Shown here: positions 1-11,948 of the stretch, one piece after another | Position numbering within the stretch: position 1 is the stretch's first letter | Layout: each line of letters starts with the position of its first letter | From: Areca catechu | Taxonomy: Eukaryota; Streptophyta; Magnoliopsida; Arecales; Arecaceae | NCBI GenBank assembly: GCA_021397845.1 | Contig: CM038053.1 | Location: forward strand, 81,281,157-81,345,156 | DNA length: 64,000 nt | Direction: 5' to 3' | Program-made: the position numbers and the translations under genes | The notes under the pieces: generated by a model | The model's input: only the letters and a program-made list of their open reading frames with translations | What the model was told of the DNA's origin: nothing | Database searches by the model: none

Positions 1-542
1 TCGATGATATCGACGCACCCTGCCACCACCTTGCTCCCCGTCGGCTACCCATCCCCTCCACCTATAACCAGGAACATCTGACGATGATGCCAGACTCCTC
101 CGGACACATGCCCAAGCCAAACTTGTGGCCTTTCCCGAACGGAGAGATCGGCCGAGATGCTCACCATGCCAGCCTCTCCCCCCATGCGTGTCACCATCTC
201 CACCTTAGCCTTGTCGCCGACAAGGCCCACCGGGAGCCCCTCCTTCATTTTGCCCAGCCTCCATCCAAGGATGAAGGAGATGCCTGCACGATCGTGAAGG
301 CAATTGCCCTTCACTATTATCGACTTCAGATCTGCATGGATTTCAGAGATGCATGGATTTCAGAGTTGCATGGATTTCTAAGTCACACAGATCTTAGAGT
401 TGCATAACTCTCAGAGCATAGCTAATAAAAAAATAAAAAAAAAGGGGTGAGCCTAGCCTCTTTTAATTTGATTGGTTTCGATCCTTCAAAGCCCCCATGG
501 ATCCAGACTCGATAGAGTCGAGTTCTCCCTACTCCAGGAGAA
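1..542 (+). other. 3' internal end of a gypsy/chromovirus-like element (fragment)
   Basis: No convincing reading frame. Positions 508-555 resemble the end of the coding region plus polypurine tract plus LTR start of element C (38630-38685): both have an actcgatag.gtc.agttc block, a run ending in gagaat, then an LTR-like start followed by gg.gacac/gagacc. I infer this is the last part of an internal region just upstream of a 3' LTR. Three 17-bp tandem copies starting tgcatggatttc begin at 333, 350 and 367. An A-rich tract ending in gggg lies near 425-447. The rest is GC-rich without recognisable domains. Confidence 0.4.
333..384. repeat. 17-bp tandem repeat, three units
   Basis: Units starting tgcatggatttc begin at 333, 350 and 367, with small changes at their 3' ends. 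It is a local duplication with no visible coding role. Confidence 0.75.
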
Positions 543-1560
543 TGATGGAGACCTGAGAGCTATCAGCTGCCACGTGGAGTGCCAGTAGGCATCATCCACC
601 CTATTAGGTATCCCAAGATTCTCATATATCCACACAAGCACAAAAGGCAGCAGATCAACAACCCTTATGGAAATTAGGGACCACCCAGGAGAAGATGGAA
701 GGGAGTATCAGGCAAATCAAGCAGCATTTAGGTGCCCACTATCCTTCCGTCTTTCATGAGATTTTATTTCCTTGTGTTGACCAACCTTTTATGGAATGTT
801 TGTGGCATGCTCCATCTTTCCTTGTAGCATAAAATCTCTTACCCTTCTAGCCCCATCTCTTATGGCATGTAGTTGGCACCAACAAGGAAGCTTGTTGGCA
901 TCCCTTTTTACATTTATTTTTTCCATGTATTCCAAGGGCTAGGGTTCCCTATATAAGGACCCCTCTCTTGTATTGAAATAATAATGATGATGATTTAAGA
1001 AAGTAATTCTTGTTCTGCCTCCGTAAAGGAGTGGGCGTGAGGCCCGTCTTGCCTTCGCCTTTGAGCATCGAGAGGTGTGAGATCCTATGCCTTCGCTTTC
1101 GAGCATCAGGGGCGTGAGGCCCTAGTTATCCCCTCCCCTATCGAGTCCTCTCTATAGTCTTAGAGATTTTCCTTCACGACCCTAGGTAGCGATTGGGTGG
1201 GATGCCCTAGGCTCTACATGTAGTGAGATGGGTGGGATACCCTAGGCTACATGTAGTGGGGTGGGTGAGATGCCCTAGAGGTGAGAGGTCTCTCCGTGAA
1301 TGTAAGTCCCAAGCCCGTAGAGTATCCATCTTCTTTATCCCTCCACGGCCTTGGAAAGTTTACCTTACAGCTCCATTAGTAAGGTGGGTGAGATGCCCTA
1401 GAGGTGAGAGGTATCTTCATGAGTGTAAGTTTTCAAGTCCATGGTAGTCCAAACCCCTACCTTCCATCCCCGTTGTTCCTTCGTCACCTCCATAGAAATT
1501 AAAAAATAAAATAAAATCTAGTGATATCCTAATCTCTGGTGACTTCTTAGCTTGCCAATG
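543..1560 (+). mobile_element. Probable LTR of a gypsy/chromovirus-like element
   Basis: The start (TGATGGAGACC) follows a polypurine-like stretch, as in elements C and D. A TATA box (TATATAAGG, 950-958) is followed by a transcript-like segment with repeated ggcgtgaggccc motifs, similar to the ggggtgtgaggccc motifs in LTR F at 56890-56960. The 3' end is not defined: no clear CA end or primer site is seen before the RT fragment at 1588. Degenerate copies of gggtgagatgccctag occur from 1194 to 1410. Confidence 0.45.
1194..1412. repeat. Degenerate direct repeats in LTR-like sequence
   Basis: Copies of tgggtgggatgccctagg start near 1194, 1229, 1259 and 1384. The first two also share ctacatgtagtg, and the last two share gaggtgagaggt. 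They are probably slippage or duplication products in the downstream part of the LTR. Confidence 0.55.
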
Positions 1561-1587
1561 ATCCATTCCCCATCCCGTCCCCCATCA

Positions 1588-1772
1588 AGGGCTATACTAC
1601 TACAAGGTCATGCCCTTTGGCTTAAAGAATGCAGAAGCTACCTACTAGTGACTCATCAATAAGGTTTTAACAATCAAATTGAGCATAACATGGATGTTTA
1701 CATTGACGACATGCTAGTAAAAAGCCACAAGGAGGGTCAGCACATGATGGACTTGGAGGAGACTTTTTTGAA
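1588..1772 (+). pseudogene. Ty3/gypsy (Tat-like) reverse transcriptase fragment
   Basis: The translation gives YYYKVMPFGLKNAEATY, stops and a frame change, then VYIDDMLVKSHKEGQHMMDLEETF. This is the RT palm region around the catalytic box, read here as YIDD instead of YVDD. It matches the equivalent parts of gypsy A (16460-16620) and gypsy E (60780-60950). Both ends are abrupt. Downstream it fuses directly to a Copia integrase fragment, so this is a rearrangement scrap rather than part of an element. Confidence 0.8.
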
Positions 1773-1775
1773 GAA

Positions 1776-2190
1776 AACCCCTATGAGCTTTGGAATGATA
1801 GAAAACCAAATATTCATTACTTTCATGTTTTTGGATGTAAATATTATATCTTGAACAATAAAAAAGATAACTTAGGAAAGTTTAATGCAAAATCTGATCA
1901 AGGTATATTTCTTGGATATTCAATCATAAGCAAAGCATATAGAGTATTTAACAAAAGAACTTTTAAAGAATCAATTTTTATTGTTTTCAATGGATCTAAC
2001 CTCACACCTTCAAGAAAAAAAGACTGTATTGATAATGATGCAGGTTCCCTAAATGATGGAGTGAAGGATATGAGCTTGAAAGAAAAGCAAATTGATCAAG
2101 AAAAGGAGAAGGTAAGTACAAAATATGATGAGCTACCAAAGGATTGGAGGTACGCACAATCTCACTCTAAAGAATTAATTATAGAGGTAC
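1776..2190 (+). pseudogene. Copia (SIRE-like) integrase C-terminal fragment
   Basis: An open stretch reads PYELWNDRKPN, then FHVFGCKYYILNNK, LGKFNAKSDQGIFLGYS and SKAYRVFNKRT. This is the conserved end of plant Copia integrase and the linker to RT. The later ELPKDWRYAQSHSKELII motif is typical of the SIRE/Maximus lineage, so the lineage call rests on that motif. Catalytic integrase and RT are absent. It may come from the same lineage as the gag-only element at 16624-31972, whose gag is also SIRE-like. Confidence 0.75.
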
Positions 2191-2229
2191 CCATCTATAT
2201 TAAAATCTTCCATTTCAAATTAAGCTAAG

Positions 2230-4385
2230 TAGGGATCTAACAAATTTTGAGGATAAATTATGGTGGTGGTGGAGACACTAGATGGTATGCAGGTGAGTGT
2301 AGGAGTACATCTCACTGAATAGTGACCAACTCTATAGAGTCTTTATGTCAAGAGTATCTTTTAGAAAGGGTTGGGTATAAGTATCCCTATGACCTGAGAC
2401 TATCATGGTGACTTGTCAAACAACTCACTGTACTTTAGTGCTAGACTACCTGGATTTCTTATCTAGTAATAAAAAATTTTTGGGTGCGATCAAGTACTTG
2501 TTAAGTCAGTGTTGAGTCAAGAAGGGATTAACCACTCCAAGTTGCTAGAGAAAATGCTCGGTATGTTTCAATTTAGCAAAACCTAGGCCTAGGTAATCTT
2601 GGTGAGGAGTCACAAGATTTAGTACATTCAAATACATTCAAATGCACTTTTTTGGAGTTGGTAGTAGACTCTAAATTCATCTTGAGCATAAGGTCAAAGG
2701 TATGAATTTACAGTAACCATAGCTTGGGTTCTTGAATGTTGCTTTGCCATTATTCGACCTATCTAGATGTCGGGCACCATTACTTGATGGTTGCATCGAT
2801 TAGTTCAAGAAATCATTCCTGATCTATAAGCTTAGGATTCAAACCTATGAGATTACATACAATAGAAGTTTTCGATTAATCATGATAGTTGATCAACGAC
2901 TGAGAATCATCTAGTAGCAAAATTATAAAAATGATTAATAATTTTCTATACAAAAGTTATAAATACATAAATAAATAATTATTAATTAATATTAGGAGTA
3001 TTAATTAGTATTTGGATTGCTAATTGGGTCAATTTATTGAGTGAATGATTTGGTCAAATCTAATTGAATTTGGTTTAATTATATTTGACTCGATTAGGTT
3101 ATTTGATGAACTAATTGCTAAGAAATTTAATCTAAATTTAATCTGAATTTGGAATTGATTAATTTTTGATTAATTAAGATTAATTAGATCTTAATTATAT
3201 TAGGTTCAAGATATTTGACTTAGTCAAACTAAATTAAATTGAGATTAGAATTAAGGTTGACCAAGTCAAACCTAGAAACCTAGTTTTTTCCTTGCACCAC
3301 TTTGTTCTCCACATAAAATGAATTTTTACATGAAGAATCTCCATGCCAAAATATGATTATCACCCCCCCACTTACCCATTATGATTGGATTAACCCAAGA
3401 AAAGCTTTAAAAGGAGTTTTAATATAGTTTTTCATCTAGTTTGATTGAGTCAAAAGTGATTCTTATGGCCCTAGCTTTCTCCATGAATTTTTGATTTTTT
3501 GCATAATGTTTCCTCCATGAAAAATGGTTTTTATGCCTTCTCTCAATCCCTTTTAGGTTAGGATAGGTTTATATAAATTTTAAAATTTATTTAAATTAAT
3601 TTGAATTTAAATTGTATGGTTTTGAATGAGTCAAACTACCGGTCTTAGAAAAACTCTATTCCTTTAATCCTATCCTAATCCTTTTCTCCATGCCTATTTG
3701 AGAAGTCTTTTTGCTGGGATTGTGCAACACTTTGAGAGGATTTTACCATGAAAAACAAGGGAAAAAACATGGAAAAGAATAAGAGAGTGGGCGTGAAAAA
3801 TAAATTGGCATGGGGACTTCTTCTTGGCACTAGGGAGAAAAAAAAAAGAGAAAAAGAAAAGAAAAAAAAATAAAGAAAAAATTGTTTTGTGATTTCATTT
3901 CTTCCATGACATGGTCCTCCTCATCCTCCTTCTTTTCATCTTCTTGGAGGGCTCAAAAAAATTTGAAGGAAGGTTTTTCAAATCAACCATCCATATCCTT
4001 TATATAGAGCTAGCACTCTAGGGAAGATGATTTCTTGAGGCTTCGTATGGACCTTCATAGAGGTTGATACCCTATGAATCTATGAGGCAACATCTAGACC
4101 TTCTACCATGCTCCATCAATAGTGGTGTTCATCGACTTGCGATGAGATAAGGGACCTATCCTATTTATATTTGTAGATTAGATCTATAGCATGCATCGGT
4201 TAGATCGATGCATGCTTATTTAAATTTCAGCATCTATATTCTATCATATCCTATCATGATCCTATAAGATAGAATTTTAGAATTATTCTAATGCATGATT
4301 TAGTATTTAAAATTTTTTTTAATCTAATATACTTCCATTACTTTTTTAAAAAATCATGCATGAAATCCTGCCCTAGTTTTTGATA
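2230..4385 (+). mobile_element. 5' LTR of Copia element 1, 5'-truncated
   Basis: AT-rich, with no coding. The block near 2290-2430, including ctatgacctgagactatcatgg, aligns in order with the region about 200-350 bp into the Copia B LTR, so the LTR start is missing. The right edge is set by a degenerate initiator tRNA-Met primer site at 4387. The last bases (gata) suggest a terminal CA mutated to TA. Homology to the Copia B and Copia 3 LTRs fades after the first few hundred bases, so this is a related but distinct family. Confidence 0.55.
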
Positions 4386-4386
4386 G

Positions 4387-4399
4387 TGGTATTAGAGTC
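4387..4399 (+). promoter_or_regulatory. Primer binding site of Copia element 1 (degenerate)
   Basis: TGGTATTAGAGTC differs by two transitions from TGGTATCAGAGCC, the complement of initiator tRNA-Met found intact in Copia B (28419-28431). It lies one base after the inferred LTR end. Confidence 0.65.
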
Positions 4400-6042
4400 C
4401 CAGATTCTTAACATGATTTGATTAGATGTAGATCTAAATATTAATCCAAGTAACTGTTTTAGATTCAATCAGTCACCATAACCTTCTGGTCATAGAAGAA
4501 AAGTAGGGTTTAAAGGCCACCTCTTCTCATTCAATGGGATCTCTTATGGCATATAAGGGTGCCGCTTGTAGTTATATCCCATGAACAAGTGAGATAAAAG
4601 GATAATTTTATTAAAATTATTTAGATAATTTAGATTTGATTTCTAGTAGTTTACTCTTGACTTTTTTCTATTATTAATCTAAAATTAAGTTATTTACATT
4701 AAGTTTTATCTTTAGAACATAAATTATAAACTTAATTTAATAATTACACTAAACTATGTAGTCTATATCTAAAATTATTTTATCGATATATGATGAACAT
4801 AAAAATATTTAGAAATGGTTTTAGTAAAATAAATCATGATTAATTACTAGAAATAATACTTGATTGGATCTAGAATTGTGAATTAAAGATCAAAAGTTAA
4901 TTAATAAAACTTGGATTTTGGGTTAGCTCGAATTAGGTTAAATTGCCAGGTTAGACCTAGGGTTTGAATTTGATTAATATGAATTTTAGAGAAATTGATT
5001 TAAACTAACTAAAGTTGATTAGGTTTAGGTCAAAAAGTTTTTATATCAATTATATAGTGATAGGTTGATCAAGTCCATATTATCTAATGGACCTGATTCT
5101 AGATCAATGGTTAAATCAAGTCCTTAGGCTAGCCTAATCAAAGTCAATAAATTAATTGATGTCTTAGGTAAGTTTGGCATTTGATCATGGTCATTAATTG
5201 GGTTACCTCTTATATGGCCAACTCTATTAATATCTAAGGAAAGAGGTTAATGGCAAAGCCCTCTCATTAATATCAATTATGTAGGCAATTTAGTCAATCA
5301 TATTTTGATTAGACAACTCATCAATTTGAGCAAACCCATGCTAGTAAGGAAGATTAGTTTAACTGATCTAGGTGCCCTTGGACTAATATGATTCGATCCT
5401 CATCACTTGATGAAGTTATTGGAAGGATTGTTGATAAGTCCATGTCTTCTTCTTTTTTCTCTAATTAAGCCCTCTAAAATTATTATATTCCTTAAATGAC
5501 AAAATTATGGAGATAATTGAGTCAGAGCCTTCCATTAAGAAAGTAGTAATGAATCCAATAGTTAAGATGATCATTGGAAATCCAAAGACCTGGTGCTCAT
5601 CTGGCTATTGGAATTATTATTTATATTATGATGACTTAGTTGCTTCTTTCTAAATGATGGTCAGGAGGGCATGCCAAAGTCAGGCTTGGCCATCGTTGGC
5701 TAAAAGCACTCGGCTCTATCATGTTAATAGTTGGACCTAACCAAGACTTCCAATGGTAGCCTAAAGCCATACTGATTAGTTTCTATGGAAAAATTATTAC
5801 CATAATTTTTTTAGAAAAATAATTGGTTAAGAACCTACCTTTAGATACATATAGGTAAGCTAGCTAAAGTCGAGCTCATGTGCAATCTATTGGATTCTGG
5901 TACCACTAAGGAATTGGTGAAGTCCTCAAACAAGAGGTAGAGGCTACCAATTTTAACAAATATGGTAGGAGAATTTTTAGACTAAAGTCAAGTCTTTAGG
6001 ATTAAATGATTCATATAGGTCTTGTTCTCCTTTTAGATTAAT
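4400..6042 (+). other. Untranslated leader of Copia element 1
   Basis: About 1.6 kb, AT-rich and without an open frame, between the primer site and the gag start at 6043. The length is comparable to the 1.15-kb leader of Copia B. I did not find a clear copy of the loop motif seen in the B and Copia 3 leaders. Confidence 0.5.
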
Positions 6043-9000
6043 ATGGCTACCACTTTATCACTTCATTCATTGCTAGACAATGAAAAAATAATAAAACTCA
6101 ATTTTGATAACTGGTATCAAAAGCTAAAAATAGTTCTAGAGCATAAACAACTTCTGTACATGCTGACAGATCCAACACCTGAGGAGCTTACTCTGAATGC
6201 TCATGGTGTGATCTGAGATGGTTACTAGAAGTGATTTAGTGATCGAACTACAATCTATTATATTATGCGGGAATCCATGAATAATAAAATAAATTCAAAT
6301 TTGAGGATGCTCAATCGGAGGACATACTTCAAGTATTGAAAGAATTCTTCGGTACTCTCGATGATGTTGAAAGGTACAAAATATTTTATACCATTTTCAA
6401 CACAAGGATGAGAGAGGGGCATCGATCATTGATCATGTATTATACATGATTGAACTGATTGAGCACCTAAACAAACTTGGATTTTCCTTGTATGAATAGC
6501 TAGAAAAGGATAGATCCTTAATTCTTTATCGAAATCCTATATTGACTTCCTTGATCATTATAGAATGACTAGGCCTGCAGTAAACTGCCATGGTCTATTA
6601 GAGTTACTATAGATCCATGAGAAGGATTATTAACTCCATAAAGGGTTGGTGAAAGTAGTGGAAGGTTCGACAGGATGTCATCCTTTTAAGAAAGGAAAGA
6701 AAAAAAATAAGAAAGAGGTAGAAAGTGCTTCGGTGACTAAACCAAGTTAGACTAAAAAGTTCAAAGCCAACTAAACTCAAGCTAAATGCTTCTACTATAA
6801 GAAGTAGGGATACTGAAAGAGGAATATCCTCTTTACATTACCTAGCTAGATCCGAACAAGCTAAGGAAGAAGAAGAACTAGCAAGGCAATGGCTGGACAA
6901 GGTACTTATATGATAATACCTTATAATTTTTCTATTTATAATACTACTGCCTAGGTATTAGATATCGAAAGCTCTATTAATATTTGTAATTCATTGTAGG
7001 GACTTTAGATCAGTAAAAGATTCGAAGATGGCAAGAAATTCTTAAATATTGGAGATAGAAGATCTATTCTAATTCTAACTTTAGGAATAGTCAAGCTTAT
7101 TTTTGATACTAATATCATTGTTTTAGGTGATTGTCACTTTCATCCTAGTTTTTTGATGAATATGATCTCTGTAGGCCTTTTGGCCAAAAATAATTATCAT
7201 TTATCAATAAAAGATAGTTATTGTGATATCATTTAAATAGTATTACTGTAATTCATAGATAATTGAAGAATGACATTTATGTTTCATCATATCTTATGAA
7301 TGTAATGTACATATCCAACAAATATCCTAGGATAGAAAATGTGGCTAATGTCTACCTTTGGCATTGTAGGTTAGGTTATATCAATAAAAATAGGATAAAT
7401 AGGTTATCTAAAGAGGAAATCCTCTAGGTCAATAATTTTGAATTATTGCCAACCTATGAATCTTGTTCTTAGAAAGATGACTAAGTCACTTTTTACTGGA
7501 AAGGGTGAAAGAGCCACTAAGGTTCTAAGTCTAATACATACTGATGTATGTGGACCCATGAGCACTTCAGCCATAGGTAGATTTCACTACTTTATCATGT
7601 TTACTGATGACCTATTGAGGTATGGGTATGCCTATTTAATGAGATATAAGTCCGAGTCATTTAAGATATTCAAATGATTTTGTAATGAAGTAGAGAAATA
7701 AGTTGGCAAGTATATTAAAACTCTTCAATCTAATCAGGGTGGTGATATCTTATCAATGAGTTTATGATATATTTTGGAAAAGAATGTGATTCTCTCATAA
7801 TGGACTCCTATCAGGACACCTCAGCATAACAGAATGTTTGGAAGGAGAAATCATGTCCTATTAGATATGGTTCGGTCCATGATGGGGTTTGCGAGTCTAC
7901 CTATCTCCTTCTGGGGATATGCACTAGAGTTGGCTTGTTACATTCTAAATAGAGTTCCTAGCAAGTTTGTAGACAAAACACCATATGAAATATGGATAGG
8001 GCATAAGCTGGTACTCTCATACCTTATGGTCTAGGGAGTTTAGCTTATATCAAATGATTAAAAACAAACAAGCTTGGGCCTAGGTCTGATAAGTATGTAT
8101 TTATAGGGTATCCAAAGAAAACTAAGGATTATTTCTTTCACCATACTGATGAACACAAAGTGTTCATTAGTAATAAGGCAGTCTTTTTGGGAAAAGAAGT
8201 TTCTCGGAGAAGGAACTAATGCCTCTAAGGTTGAAATTAAAGAAGTTCACAAGTAAAAGAACTGACACATTTAACTGAGCCAATTCAATTTGATTTGATT
8301 AGTTCAAACCTAGAGCCTATTGTAGAGGCAACCTTAAGGAGATCTGGTATAGTATTGCATCAACCAGATAGATACTATGATTTCTTGATCCGAGATGGTG
8401 ATCCTGTTAAACTTGATGAAAATAGTAAGGATCCGATCACCTACATGGATGCGATACAAAGTTTTGACTTTAAGAAATGGCTTGAAGTCATGAAATCCAA
8501 AATAGAACCCATAGAGATCAAAGTGTGTAGACACTAGTTGATCTACCTGAAATAGTAAAATCCATTGAGTGTAAGTGGATTTTCAAAAAGAAAAGGGGCG
8601 TAGATGGAATGGTGGAGACCTATAAAGCCTGTCTGGTTGCTAAGGAATATCGTCAGCATTATAGTATTGACCATGAGAAGATGTTTTCTTCCATGGCAAT
8701 GCTCAAGTCTATTTGGATTATGCTTGCGATAGGAATGCTTCTTGATTTTGAGATCTGACAAATGGACGTCAAAATCACTTTCCTAGATAGAGAGTTGGAA
8801 GAAGAGGTGTATATGATAAAACTGGAAGGGTTCACATCCACAGATGAATCAGTGGTGTGCAAGCTTCAAAACTCAATTTATGGATTGAAGTAGGTATCTA
8901 GGAGTTAAAACATGCATTTAAATCAAAATGTATAGCTTCGTTAAGAATGGAAAAGAGCCCTGCATATACAAATAGACTAATAATTCAATAATTGTATTTC

Positions 9001-9597
9001 TTATTTTATATATGGATGCCATTCTTTTAAATGAAAATGACATTCTTATAATGTAGGGAATAAAAGTTTGGCTATCATCCCAATTCTCCATAAATATTTA
9101 GGAGAAGCAATTTACATCCTTGGGATGAAGATCTATAGAGATAGATCTAAAAGGTTGCTAGGGTTATCCCAGTTGACGTACATCGATACTGTGCTGAAGC
9201 AGTTCAGCATAATAAATTCTAAAAAAGGCTATCTTTGATAGGCCATGGAATTACTCTTTTTAAGAAGGATTGTCTGATAACTCCTCAAGAGAGAGAGTGT
9301 ATGAGTAGGATTCTATATGCCTTTATAGAGGATCTATTATGTATGTCATGATATGTATATGAGCAGATATAGCATACTCACTAAGAGTAGTGAGTATATA
9401 CCAATCTAATCTAGGTGAGAACTATTAGAAGATCATAAAAACTATCTTTAAGTATTTAAGAAATACTAAGGACCGGTAGTTAGTTTATGGATATTCTGAC
9501 TTGAAACTAAACGATTATACTAACTCAAGTTTTTAGTCAGATTGAAATGATTGCAAAAGTGTATCAATTATGTCTTTATCCTTAACAAAAGAGTTAT
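6043..9597 (+). pseudogene. Copia element 1 gag-pol, decayed
   Basis: Gag starts MATTLSLHSLLDNEKI (6043), followed by a decayed zinc knuckle near 6788 and a decayed protease motif (VLDIESSINIC) near 6957. Then come GAG-pre-integrase (LWHCRLGHINKNRI, about 7357), integrase with HTDVCGPMS (7537) and PYEIWIG (7983), and RT from about 8430 (ECKWIFKKKRGVDG, QMDVKITFLD). The catalytic box reads YMDAILL at 9009 instead of YVDDILL, so an active-site Asp is lost. Many stops and frameshifts occur. The frame runs into RNase H (CKSVSIMS, YVFILN) and stops exactly where the LTR at 9598 begins, which indicates interruption by insertion. The order PR-IN-RT-RH defines it as Copia. Its gag is related to but distinct from that of Copia B and Copia 3. 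Confidence 0.85.
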
Positions 9598-10378
9598 TGA
9601 AAGAATGGTGCCCTAAAAACCAATCTTTGTAAAGGCATTTCTATGATCTTCCAGCTCATGTAAGATATTATTTATTAATAAAAGATATTTGATTCATCAT
9701 ACTGCTACATCTTATCAAGATTATGATGAACCCCATTAGTTAGGGTAATGGAATTAGGATTATAATGGACATCATAATAGTGAGACCTAAGTTCCTATAA
9801 ATTCTAATCTAAAATATTCCTAGTCATTGAATAATCGATTCGAGGATCAATATTTTTGGAAAGACTAGCACATCCTATGTATGCTCGATAGAGAGAGTGG
9901 TTGGTCTCAAAACCACTTATGTAGAGATACTAGTACAAGGATGTAGGTACTCATTAGGGTATCAGTTCACTAAACTGATCCGACAAGAGAACATAAAATA
10001 AAAATCTTACTTGTCAAAAGAATGTTCTCTTAGTGGGAGTTGTGCATGTGATCCTTAGACCTGAGACTACCATAGTATCTTGTGCATATGAATCATGTTT
10101 TAGTGCATATTCATTCATGGCAATAAAGTCATGTACGGGGTGCTTCTGGATATGGTGGATTGTATATGAAGGTAATGAGTAGGTCAATAAGGAATCGATC
10201 ACTCCTAGTAAGAGGAGAAGTTATCTCGTGTGATCTCTTCAAATATGACTCAAGGAAGTCTTTGCTCAAAGCATGATGAGATTAGATAGGGTTTCTAATC
10301 TTTCATCGATCGAGTCTTCATTATTGAATTGAGATTGGTAAGATTATGATGGGGGACTAACTAGATGCCAGGATGAAA
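9598..10378 (+). mobile_element. 5' LTR of Copia element 3, part 1
   Basis: Begins TGAAAGAATGGTGCCC immediately after the cut RNase H of Copia 1 and aligns along its length with the LTR of Copia B read in its own sense (TGAAAGGGATATGCCC). Shared blocks include gatgaaccccat, aaaatattcctagtca, gactagcacatcc, gacctgagactacc and ggaatcgatcactc. It could be read as the 3' LTR of Copia 1. However, Copia 1 is intact up to the junction and lacks the rest of RNase H and a polypurine tract. The gag at 53424 also belongs to the same family as Copia B. A 5' LTR of Copia 3 inserted into Copia 1 is therefore the better reading. Confidence 0.7.
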
Positions 10379-11948
10379 TGATGCAGGTGATTTGTTCTTT
10401 GGTGGGTTTTAGGGTTTTAATGATTTGTTTAGGATTCCCGAAAATAAGTAGGAGTAGATCTAGGGTTTTATACTAACAAGAACTTTAGGCAAGCAAGAAA
10501 GTCCCTAAGAAAGGATAAAAAGAGGACCCAAGGATTGAGAAACCCTGTAGGACTTAGCTCTCAGATCAATACCTACTTAGGAGTCAGGGTGGCAAACCTC
10601 AAAGATCTGAAGTGCCCGATGCCGAGTTCACTCACTCTCGCGGATGCAGCCTGAATGATCGAGCAGTCAACCCCGCGGATGCACTGGCTTTCTGTCCGAA
10701 GGTCACGATGGCAAGAGCAACCGACTCTGTGTTTGTGTCACCTGGAGGACCTGCGAGCATTCAAGAGAAGAGTTAGGATTCAACAAAGAAAACAAGGGAT
10801 GAAGGAAAGAGAGTTGATGTGGTGATGGTGGAGTTCTTCTTGCTAGGCGCCCGGTTGGATGATCCCAATAGACTCTGACTCGAAGGTTGGATGATGGAGT
10901 TGTGGAAGAGATAGTAATACAAGGCCTCACATCTCTGGACACCCGAAGGTGAAGGCACTCTCTCACGGAGATCGACGTTCCTAATGAACAAAGGCAACTA
11001 AAGAGAATTGGCTCTCAAAAAATCTTGGTTTTTCATTCATCATCAATTAACTTTACAAAGGAGGGGTAAGGTCCTTTAAATAGGCACCTTAGGATCCAAT
11101 TTGAAATTCAAATAAAAGATACAAGTCTTCTCTTGATGGGGCACCCAAATTTTAGATTTTTCATTCTCCTTGGCTGACCAAAAATATTGGAGAGTGATTG
11201 GGTGTGGCTTGACTTGAGGCTTGGAAGAAGGATCTTGCTCCCTTGGACTTGGAAGGTTGGTCTCTCAATTTGGAAGAAGACTTGAAGTGGGGCTTGTAGC
11301 AAGGCTTGTGTCCTCCTCCTTTCCATGGTTGTGCATCCACCTTTGGTACAAGACATGATATGGGGAGTGGGAGATGGAGGCACCCATGGATCTTGCTATT
11401 CCTTCCTTAGTATTCAAGTAGTTTGGGAAAAAGGCTTGATAGGAGGGCTTGAAGCAAGAGATTTAAATTCTCCAAACTCTAACTTCCTTTGACCTCCTCT
11501 TGGTCGGCCACCCATAGTTGGAAAATAGCTTGATATGGGGAAGGGAAAGAGGGAGTGTGTCAAGTGGTGTCCCTCCTTCGGGCATCCAAAATCTGAAATT
11601 TGATGCCCAGTTGGCAAGTTGACATGGCACCACATAGGATGAAGAGGTGGCACCCCTGAGCTAAGTTCGCTTCCTTCATGGCTTGGCTCAAAAGTGACTT
11701 GACTTCAAGACCAATTTTGCATGGACCCATACTTCAAACAGACTCGGACTAGACTCAATACAGGACTCGACTTGACCAACTTGGTCAAAGTACAGGACTA
11801 GACACAAACACTTGAGACTCAATTCAAAGCTAAAGAAAATTACAAGGTTTAGGCTTGAAGCCTTATTGCAAGACCTGAAAAGTTAGAACCTTAATTGGAC
11901 ATCCACAGAGGGTTGAGGAGCCTCTGTCGGATTCTGGTGCCCACACCA
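10379..11948 (-). mobile_element. Solo-LTR-like insertion related to elements C and D
   Basis: Read on the minus strand it starts TGGTGTGGGCACCAGAATCC with a block like gaggctcctcaaccctctg, as in the C/D LTRs (gaggcttctcaaccctctg), and ends CATCA. A TATA-like cctatttaaagg lies near 11073-11084 on the minus strand, in the same position as in C and D. No internal region is present. Left flank tgaaa and right flank gatta do not form a clear target duplication. Homology to the Copia B LTR resumes on both sides, so this block is an insertion. Confidence 0.6.

Noticed and set aside
2230..6042. Possible host gene in the long AT-rich stretch
   Set aside because: No open frame or splice-consistent coding; LTR and leader homology and a primer site explain it.
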